A stretch of DNA of 48,606 nucleotides from Thermoanaerobaculia bacterium. GTDB taxonomy: Bacteria > Acidobacteriota > Thermoanaerobaculia > Gp7-AA8. Below the pieces are notes generated by a model. The model saw only the letters and a list, made by a program, of their open reading frames with translations. It was not told the DNA's origin and searched no databases. Shown one piece after another: positions 40,421-48,606 of the stretch. How positions within the stretch are numbered: position 1 is the first letter of the stretch; every line of letters starts with the position of its first letter. The stretch spans positions 1 through 48,606 of the forward strand of contig JADGNX010000004.1 in NCBI GenBank assembly GCA_017883265.1, written 5' to 3'. The translations under genes were made by a program, and so were the position numbers.

Positions 40421-41269
40421 ATGTCATGGTTCCGGAAGGAGAAGAAGCCGAAAGAGCCGGTCGAGCAGCGCCCCGTCACCATTCCTGAGGGTCTCTGGAT
40501 CAAGTGCGAGGATTGCAAGGAGATCGTCTACCGCAAAGAGGTGGAGCAGAACCTCAATGTCTGCACCCGCTGTGGCTACCACTTCCGCCTGACTGCCGCA
40601 GAGCGCTTCGAGATCCTTTTCGATGACAGCCATTTCAAGGAGTTCGCCGGAAACATCCGCTCGGGCGATCCCCTCGAGTTCCGCGATACGAAGCGCTACC
40701 GCGACCGGCTCAAGGTCTACCAGCAGCGGGTGGGACAGGGGGACGCGGTTCGCTGTGCCGAAGGATCCCTCGAGGCCATGCCGGTCGTCATCTGCGCCAT
40801 GGAGTACGCATTCATGGGCGGCTCCATGGGATCGGTCGTCGGCGAGAAGATCACGCTGGCCGCCGAGCGGAGCGTGGAGAAGAAAGAGCCGCTGATCGTG
40901 GTCTCCTGTTCCGGCGGAGCGCGCATGCAGGAGGGAATCCTCTCGCTCATGCAGATGGCGAAGATCTCCGCTTCGCTTCATCGCCTGGCTGCCGCCGGTC
41001 TGCCCTACATCTCTGTACTCACCGACCCGACGACCGGTGGAGTCACGGCCTCGTATGCCATGCTGGGCGATCTGAACATCGCAGAGCCGAAGGCCCTCAT
41101 TGGCTTTGCCGGTCCCCGTGTCATCGAGCAGACCATTCGCCAGACGCTGCCCGAAGGCTTCCAGCGCTCGGAGTTTCTCGTCGAGCACGGAATGGTCGAC
41201 ATCATCACCCCGCGGGCTGAGATGAAGCCAACCATCGGCCGTTTTCTCCGCATGTTCAACGCGCACTAA
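40421..41269 (+). CDS. accD: Acetyl-CoA carboxylase carboxyltransferase subunit beta
   Basis: WIKCEDCKEIVYRKEVEQNLNVCTRCGYHFRL zinc finger; GGARMQEGILSLMQMAK. Confidence 0.98.
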   Translation: MSWFRKEKKPKEPVEQRPVTIPEGLWIKCEDCKEIVYRKEVEQNLNVCTRCGYHFRLTAAERFEILFDDSHFKEFAGNIRSGDPLEFRDTKRYRDRLKVYQQRVGQGDAVRCAEGSLEAMPVVICAMEYAFMGGSMGSVVGEKITLAAERSVEKKEPLIVVSCSGGARMQEGILSLMQMAKISASLHRLAAAGLPYISVLTDPTTGGVTASYAMLGDLNIAEPKALIGFAGPRVIEQTIRQTLPEGFQRSEFLVEHGMVDIITPRAEMKPTIGRFLRMFNAH

Positions 41270-41276
41270 CGCCGGT

Positions 41277-42626
41277 TTGACTGGAATCACGACTGAATCC
41301 GCCTTCGACGACGCCGTCCGCTACCTCGATTCACTGCAGGGAAGCGGTATCCGGCCGGGCCTCACCCGCATGCGGAAGATCCTCGCCGCGCTCGCTGCTC
41401 CGCAGCATGCAGTTCCCTCGGTGCTCGTCGCCGGAACCAACGGGAAGGGGTCGACCTGCGCGACACTTGAGTCGATCCTGCGGGCCTCCGGTTACCCTGT
41501 CGGGTTCTACAGCTCCCCGCATCTCATCGACCTGCGGGAGCGCTGGAGGATCGGGGGCCAGCCGATCGATCCGGCTCTCTTCGTCGACGCCGTCGACCAC
41601 CTCCGCCGGGGAGCATCGCGCGCCGGCATGGTGCCGACTTATTTCGAAGCGCTGACTCTGGTCGCGTTTCTGGCGTTCAGGGATGCAGGGTGCGACATCG
41701 CTGTCCTGGAAGTAGGCATGGGTGGCCGGCTCGACGCCACCAACGTCGTCCGGCCGATGGTCTCCCTCATCACCGCAATCGGCTTCGATCACATGGAGTA
41801 TCTCGGGCGGACCATCAGAGCGATCGCCCGGGAGAAGGCAGGCATCATTCACCGGCATACCGTCGCGGTCACGTCGAATGTCGATCCGCAGATCCTCGAG
41901 GTTCTGGGGCGGCGCGCAGCGCGTTTCGACGTGCCGCTGCATCTCGCGGCCCAGGAAACGAAGGGGGAGACCGTTGGTGAGTCCGACACCTCACAGACAA
42001 TCCGGCTGGTGACGCCCACTCGCAGCTACGAGCTTCAGACACCGCTGCGCGGCCCCCATCAGATCGAGAACATCGCATTGGCAGTCCGCGCTGCGGAGGA
42101 GCTGTCGGTCCGCTTCGAGGCCATCCACCCCGCCGCCATCGCCGCGGGCGTTGCCAGGACTGAATGGCGCGGGCGCCTCGAGCGCGTCGCGCTGAGGCAG
42201 AAGACCTTCTGGATCGACGGAGGTCACAATCCCGGCGCGGCAGCAGCCATCGCCTCCTTCATCGACAGCAGCATCGCCGCGCCGCGCCTTCTCGTCTTCG
42301 GCATCATGGCGGACAAGGACGTCGAGGCCGTGACGAAGATTCTGATGCCCCGCTTCACCCGCGTCATCACCACCGAGCCGTATCCTCCGCGCTCGGCCAG
42401 CGCCGCGGCATTGGCCGAGCTGGCGCATTCCTACGGCATCGAGGCGGAGTCCGCCCCGCTGGTCAACGATGCACTCGAGGCGGCCCTGGCCGCGCCGGAG
42501 CCGACGGTCGTCGTCTGCGGCTCGCTCTATCTGGCTGGTGCGGCGCTCGATTTCCTCAATCGCCATGACGCGGCTCCGACGGCTGCGAGGACCGTCGACA
42601 GGAACCACGCCGCCGCCACGAGGTGA
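41277..42626 (+). CDS. folC: Bifunctional folylpolyglutamate synthase/dihydrofolate synthase
   Basis: VAGTNGKGSTCATLESIL; ISLITAIGFDHMEYLG-type motif; DGGHNPGAAAAI. TTG start as given by ORF track. Confidence 0.96.
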   Translation: MTGITTESAFDDAVRYLDSLQGSGIRPGLTRMRKILAALAAPQHAVPSVLVAGTNGKGSTCATLESILRASGYPVGFYSSPHLIDLRERWRIGGQPIDPALFVDAVDHLRRGASRAGMVPTYFEALTLVAFLAFRDAGCDIAVLEVGMGGRLDATNVVRPMVSLITAIGFDHMEYLGRTIRAIAREKAGIIHRHTVAVTSNVDPQILEVLGRRAARFDVPLHLAAQETKGETVGESDTSQTIRLVTPTRSYELQTPLRGPHQIENIALAVRAAEELSVRFEAIHPAAIAAGVARTEWRGRLERVALRQKTFWIDGGHNPGAAAAIASFIDSSIAAPRLLVFGIMADKDVEAVTKILMPRFTRVITTEPYPPRSASAAALAELAHSYGIEAESAPLVNDALEAALAAPEPTVVVCGSLYLAGAALDFLNRHDAAPTAARTVDRNHAAATR

Positions 42627-44761
42627 CGATGCCGGCCGAAGGTGATCGTCACGCGCCACGAGCCGGCGGGGACGATGACCCCCAGGCGATCGAGATCGAC
42701 CGGCAGGGTGCGGAGCGTGAGGACGGATTCAGACGATCCGGTCGTGCCTCGAACCGCCACTGCCGTCCAGGCGCTCCAGTAGCTCTCGCCGAGACGGAGA
42801 AGGGCCTCTCCATCGCAGACCACGGTTAGATTGATGCGGCCGTCGGATCGGGTGAGCGACGTTACCCGACCGGCGGCCAAACGCCGGCCGGGCGCCGGGA
42901 TGACGGCATCGACGCCGGGGCGGAAGGAGGGAGTCTCGATGGCCTGGACGGCCTCCTGAACCGAGTGGGCCGGCAGAGCGTTGGCGATGAAACAGGCATC
43001 GGGTACCGTTCCGAGGACTGCGACGATGGTCGGAAATGCGCGCCCCGACGCGTCGGCGTGGCTGACGATTGCTTCGCATCCCGAAAGGGCGGCGTAGCGT
43101 GCGGCAAGCCACGGCGGAGCGGCCGAGAATCGCTCGTGCGCGATGCGCGAAAGAAACGAGTACATCCCCTCCGGCGATCGGTCGAGGGCGTAGCGGATCC
43201 CTCCGGCCATGCCGAACAGAGGATGGATCAGCCGCGCCCGGGTCCGGTATTCGTCGCGCGTCGTGATGGCAGAGGGGAGAGACAGCGATTCATTCGCCGT
43301 AACGACGACGCGGTGTCCTTCGAGCGCGCTCGCCGCTGCCAGCCCCTCGCGATACGGTGCATAGCGATCGATCGGCAGTGACCTGACGCCCCAGTAGACG
43401 AGTGGGAAGAGCATGAGGATGGCGATGCGTGAATTCGGCAACAGTGGGAGGGCCCGGACCATCAAAGCGCTGGCTGCTGCTGCCACGGCGATGGCTGCGA
43501 CCGCATCGAGAGACCCTTCCCTGCTTCGCTGAACCAGATCGAAAGCCACGAGCGGCAGAGGAAGCGCGCATGCCAGGAGGAGAAGCGGACGGCGCCCGGC
43601 CGTCGTCAGCCATCCGCCGACGAGGACGAATAGCGCCACGATCAAAGGGAGCGCCAGTTTCTCGGGATAGCGGCCGAGGCGGAGTACGCCGATCGAATCG
43701 ACTGCGGCGCGAACGATCGGGTTGCTGCTCCCGAGCGCCAGAAAAAGCATGGCCGCGGCGAGGAGCTGATAGCGCCGGGCCGCACTCTTCCGGAAGACCG
43801 CCGGGATGACCGCTCCGCCGACGAGGAGCGATGCGAAAAGCGGAGGGTATTGGCCGGGGGCGGGGTGAAAGCCGTGCACGCCGAGATCGGTGATCAGACC
43901 ATGAAATGGACCGGCGACCACCTCGGCAATCCTCCACGGCGGCAGCGAGGCCGCCAGCACTGAGCGGGACGAGAAGGGGTGAACGCTGCGCTCGACCTCG
44001 TGCGAGATCTCGCTGAAGGCGATGAGCTGCGGCGAAACGATCCCGATGGCTGCGACGATGGCCAGCGAGCCGAAGATCGCCAGTCGCGCAACGGGTGTCG
44101 GGCGCGAAGGATTCGCAGCAGCGTCCGGCAGGTCGGACGCCAATGCGCTCTCATGGCGAGCGCTCGCCCAGCCGGCGATGAAGATGATTCCGATCCCCGC
44201 TGCCGCGCCGCCAACAGTGACCGGCTCGCCGGCCAGACCGAGCAGTCCACAGGCGCCGCCGAGGCCGAGGCTCTCGCGAAACGAGGGGCGCCGGATGAAG
44301 CGTTCCGCGCAACAGAAGGCCAGAGGGACAAGCGCTACTGCGGTGATGAGGTTGTAGAACGCCGTGGCGGAGATGGCCAGGCCGCTGATTGCGTAGAGAA
44401 AGGCGACAAACGACGATGCCGGCTCGCTGCTGCCTGTCTCACGGCAGAGCGCGCGCATCGCCAGGAACGCGAGAGCGAGATGGAGCAGGAAATGGAGATT
44501 GAAGGCGACGTGAGACGGGAAGAGTAGATAAAGGATGTTGTCCGGATAGAACGTCAGCGCGTTCGGGTTTCCCGCGAGAGGCTGACCTCCTCCTGCGCCG
44601 GAGTTCCAGAAGGGGATTTCGGCATTCCGGTATGCGATTGCCGAGACGGCCTTGAGCGGGAAGTGCGTCGAGAAATTGTCGCGGAAGTAGAAGAGGCCCC
44701 AGGAGCTGATCGCAGCGGCTGCCAGGATGGCCAGCGTGGCCAGAAGTGCTCTCTTCAGCAT
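42527..44761 (-). CDS. Large polytopic membrane protein, YfhO-like
   Basis: 744 aa, ~12+ hydrophobic helices; IPFWNSGAGGGQPLAGNPNALTFYPDNILYLLFP resembles YfhO-type proteins. Confidence 0.75.
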   Translation of the reverse strand: MLKRALLATLAILAAAAISSWGLFYFRDNFSTHFPLKAVSAIAYRNAEIPFWNSGAGGGQPLAGNPNALTFYPDNILYLLFPSHVAFNLHFLLHLALAFLAMRALCRETGSSEPASSFVAFLYAISGLAISATAFYNLITAVALVPLAFCCAERFIRRPSFRESLGLGGACGLLGLAGEPVTVGGAAAGIGIIFIAGWASARHESALASDLPDAAANPSRPTPVARLAIFGSLAIVAAIGIVSPQLIAFSEISHEVERSVHPFSSRSVLAASLPPWRIAEVVAGPFHGLITDLGVHGFHPAPGQYPPLFASLLVGGAVIPAVFRKSAARRYQLLAAAMLFLALGSSNPIVRAAVDSIGVLRLGRYPEKLALPLIVALFVLVGGWLTTAGRRPLLLLACALPLPLVAFDLVQRSREGSLDAVAAIAVAAAASALMVRALPLLPNSRIAILMLFPLVYWGVRSLPIDRYAPYREGLAAASALEGHRVVVTANESLSLPSAITTRDEYRTRARLIHPLFGMAGGIRYALDRSPEGMYSFLSRIAHERFSAAPPWLAARYAALSGCEAIVSHADASGRAFPTIVAVLGTVPDACFIANALPAHSVQEAVQAIETPSFRPGVDAVIPAPGRRLAAGRVTSLTRSDGRINLTVVCDGEALLRLGESYWSAWTAVAVRGTTGSSESVLTLRTLPVDLDRLGVIVPAGSWRVTITFGRHRHLVAAAWFLSTVLAAVGAASWRLRKSSAAPAR

Positions 44762-44892
44762 GGGAAGGGAGCATTATGTCGCGCTCCTCGCCGTCTGACC
44801 TATGCGGTTTGATGACAACCCCGGGCGCGCCGTCATAAGATCGCAGGAGCGCCGCTCTTTCCGAGGGAGCGCGAACGGGGAGAGACCGACCG

Positions 44893-46173
<1,281 letters not shown>

Positions 46174-46203
46174 CCGGCCGATCGCCGGTAAGTCTGAGCT
46201 CCC

Positions 46204-47841
46204 ATGTCCCGCCGTGCCGCCGTCGTTCTGCTCCTTTACGCGGTGCTGGCCGTCGTCGTCATCCCGGTATTTCCGCATTTCGTTTCGCCGAACGAGGTGA
46301 GTCGCTGGGTGCTGGCTGCGGCTCTGGTCGACCGTCAATCGGTTGATGTGACAGCTTACGCGCCCCTCGTTGGGAGCCGCTTTGAAGATCTCTCGCAGGT
46401 CGGCGGGCGGCTCTACTCGAACAAGGCGCCGGGAGGGACACTGGTCGGCCTACCTGGCTATGCCGTGGCCCGGCTTGTTGTCGGTCCTGCCTCGGGAGCG
46501 ACGATGCGCATCAGCCTGACGACGATGCGCCTCTGCGCCGCGACTGTCCCTGCCCTCTTTCTCGGCTTTCTCTTCATTCGCGCGGGGGTGCGGCTCGGAG
46601 CCACTGACGATCGCATCGCTTTCGCCCTCTGCATCCTATTCTTCGGCACTCCGCTCTTCGCCTACGGCCTTCTGAACTTCGCGCACGCTCTCGGCGCTGC
46701 GGGCCTCTTCGGATCGTGGGTCCTGCTTTTTACCGTTCCGCGCTACCCGGAGGTCGCACCGCAGTCAGAGTCCGCCGGTCGGCGCGACACGATTCCACTC
46801 CTCGACCGCCAGCCGCAGCTTGCCGCCGGCGCGTTGATCGGTCTGGCCGTGCTTTCCGAATATCCGGCGGCCGTGGCTGCGGTCGTGCTGCTGGCATGCG
46901 CGCTGCCGCGGCTGCGAGCAGCGGGTCTCATCAAGGTGGCCGCTGGCGGGGCGCCGTTCGCCATCATCCTCGGTCTATACAACGCGCGGGCGTTCGGCAG
47001 TCCTTTCATCCTCTCTTCGGGAAATGAGAGGAGCCCCGAGTTTCGAGCGCTGGCCAGCCATGGCCTGTTCGGGATCGGGCTGCCATCGCTGTCCAATCTG
47101 CTGGGCCTCCTGGCCGATCCGGGGAGGGGACTCTTCGTCTTCTCTCCTGTGCTGCTCGTGGCCCTCGCTCTGTTGCCTTCCATGAGACGGCGCATCGACC
47201 GCGGGGCGTTCCTCGCGCTGACGCTCGCCCCGCTCGCTCTTCTACTGACCTACGCCGGCTACCCGAACTGGCACGGTGGGTGGACCGTCGGTGGGCGTTA
47301 CCTCGTCGCGGTCATGCCGTTCCTCGTAGCGCCACTTCTCGTCCGCCCGGAGGCCGCCCGCTCCTCGCGGCAACCTTTGGCCATCGAGCCGGCACTGGCC
47401 GGCGCTTCGATTCTCGCGGTCGTGCTCACCTCGCTCGTCTTTCCCTTCGTGCCCAATGCCTTCCACTGGCCGTGGGCTTCTTTTGCCATGCCGATCCTCA
47501 TGCGCGGCTATGTGGCCCCCAACCTCTTTCATCTGATCTCAACGCCGCTGGCGCTCGTCGTTCCGTTCGCGCTCTCTATGGCGGCATTGATGACTGGCGT
47601 CGAGCGGAGGTGGTGGCTGAGCGCTCTCGCCGGTGCCGTGCTCTGGATGGCGATCGGGATGGCCGGCTCGCGCCAGCCGACGCTCGGTGAGCGGCTTCAG
47701 CTCGGCTATGTCGAAGAGGTCTACTTCGAGCGCAACGGCTCGCTGGAGGAAGCAGCTCCTCCCGACCTCGGCGTTCCACCGCGCCTCAGGCTGCGCGAGG
47801 GGAATGAGCTGCGACTGCCACCGCCGTCCTGGCCCTTCTGA
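46204..47841 (+). CDS. Polytopic membrane protein, GT-C glycosyltransferase-like
   Basis: 545 aa, many TM segments; GRLYSNKAPGGTLVGLPGY motif. Confidence 0.65.
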   Translation: MSRRAAVVLLLYAVLAVVVIPVFPHFVSPNEVSRWVLAAALVDRQSVDVTAYAPLVGSRFEDLSQVGGRLYSNKAPGGTLVGLPGYAVARLVVGPASGATMRISLTTMRLCAATVPALFLGFLFIRAGVRLGATDDRIAFALCILFFGTPLFAYGLLNFAHALGAAGLFGSWVLLFTVPRYPEVAPQSESAGRRDTIPLLDRQPQLAAGALIGLAVLSEYPAAVAAVVLLACALPRLRAAGLIKVAAGGAPFAIILGLYNARAFGSPFILSSGNERSPEFRALASHGLFGIGLPSLSNLLGLLADPGRGLFVFSPVLLVALALLPSMRRRIDRGAFLALTLAPLALLLTYAGYPNWHGGWTVGGRYLVAVMPFLVAPLLVRPEAARSSRQPLAIEPALAGASILAVVLTSLVFPFVPNAFHWPWASFAMPILMRGYVAPNLFHLISTPLALVVPFALSMAALMTGVERRWWLSALAGAVLWMAIGMAGSRQPTLGERLQLGYVEEVYFERNGSLEEAAPPDLGVPPRLRLREGNELRLPPPSWPF

Positions 47842-47842
47842 C

Positions 47843-48606
47843 TTACGGTCTTGTGGAGGCCCTTCGATTCGGCAGTCCAGAAGCGCTGGAGGGGATGACG
47901 GGAGCGCCGGCGCGGTCGCGGAAGATGCGGTGCGAGTAGATGTGCTTCTTGTGCAGCTTGTAGAAGAACATCGTCTTGAGGATGCTGAGGCCGTATCGCA
48001 CCGAGCGCCAGAAGCCGATCTGCGAGGCTTCGTCGAAGTAGCGCGTGGAGATCGGTACTTCCCGGATCAGCAGATTCTTGGCCACACCCTGAGCGATGAT
48101 CTCGGTGTCGAATACGAAGTTGTCCGAGTTGGCTTCGAAGTTCACGGTATCGAGGTAGCGCTTCGAATAGGCCCGGAAGCCGGAATGATATTCGGAGAGG
48201 AAGATGTAGAAGGTGGCGTTTTCCACCATCGTCAGAAAGAGATTGGCGACGTACTTCCACTTCGGCATGCCCCTTTCGATGGGGCGTCCTCCGAGCATGC
48301 GCGAGCCGAAGACGGCATCGGCATCGCCGCGAAGCAGCGGCGCCACGAGCTGCGGGATGATCTTGGGATCGTATTGATGGTCGGGGTGGACCATGACCAT
48401 GATCTCTCCCCCCATCTCGTCCATGGCCGTCCGGTAGCAGGTCTTCTGATTGCCGCCGTATCCGCGATTCTGAGGGTGCACGATGGTTCGGATGCCGAGC
48501 TCCCGAGCGAGCTCGACGGTACGGTCGCGCGAGCGGTCGTCCACCAGAAGAATATCGTCCACCCACTCTTTCGGGATGTCCTCGTAAGTGGCGTGCAGCG
48601 TCTTCT
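47843..48606 (-). CDS. Family 2 glycosyltransferase (DPM1-like), 5' end beyond window
   Basis: DDILLVDDRSRDRTVELARELG...HPQNRGYGGNQKTCYRTAMDEMGGEIMVMVHPDHQYDPK; reading frame stays open to the window edge (KTLHATYEDIPKEWV-). Confidence 0.92.
   Translation of the reverse strand, partial: KTLHATYEDIPKEWVDDILLVDDRSRDRTVELARELGIRTIVHPQNRGYGGNQKTCYRTAMDEMGGEIMVMVHPDHQYDPKIIPQLVAPLLRGDADAVFGSRMLGGRPIERGMPKWKYVANLFLTMVENATFYIFLSEYHSGFRAYSKRYLDTVNFEANSDNFVFDTEIIAQGVAKNLLIREVPISTRYFDEASQIGFWRSVRYGLSILKTMFFYKLHKKHIYSHRIFRDRAGAPVIPSSASGLPNRRASTRP

Noticed and set aside
44762-44892. Glycine/THF riboswitch upstream of glyA
   Set aside because: GC-rich hairpins present, but I could not find the conserved glycine-riboswitch core motifs.

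Overview
High-GC bacterial chromosomal window with about 40 supportable protein-coding genes on both strands, one tRNA-Gly(GCC), and mostly housekeeping content. Recognisable genes include groES-groEL with a perfect CIRCE operator, mutL-yraN, alanine dehydrogenase, tdk, lpxC, smpB, accD-folC, glyA and ybaK. There is a tetR/outer-membrane factor/membrane-fusion/RND efflux operon, an ntrY/ntrX-type two-component operon with a DUF4390-like gene, and a cytochrome b plus SUOX-fold molybdo-oxidoreductase pair. The gene set and families resemble Acidobacteriota-type genomes, but that is inference only. I saw no prophage, IS transposase, CRISPR array or rRNA. The two most unusual signals are: (1) several intergenic period-7 (heptamer) arrays, some arranged as perfect inverted repeats with a compensatory change between copies, most of them abutting stop codons, plus a separate GC-rich nested inverted-repeat element in 2-3 copies; and (2) a LuxR/NarL-type regulator with an FNR-like CX2CX5C N-terminus and a receiver whose phospho-Asp is replaced by Glu, encoded next to the redox pair. 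Start codons are uncertain where noted. All homology calls are from reading motifs, not from database searches.
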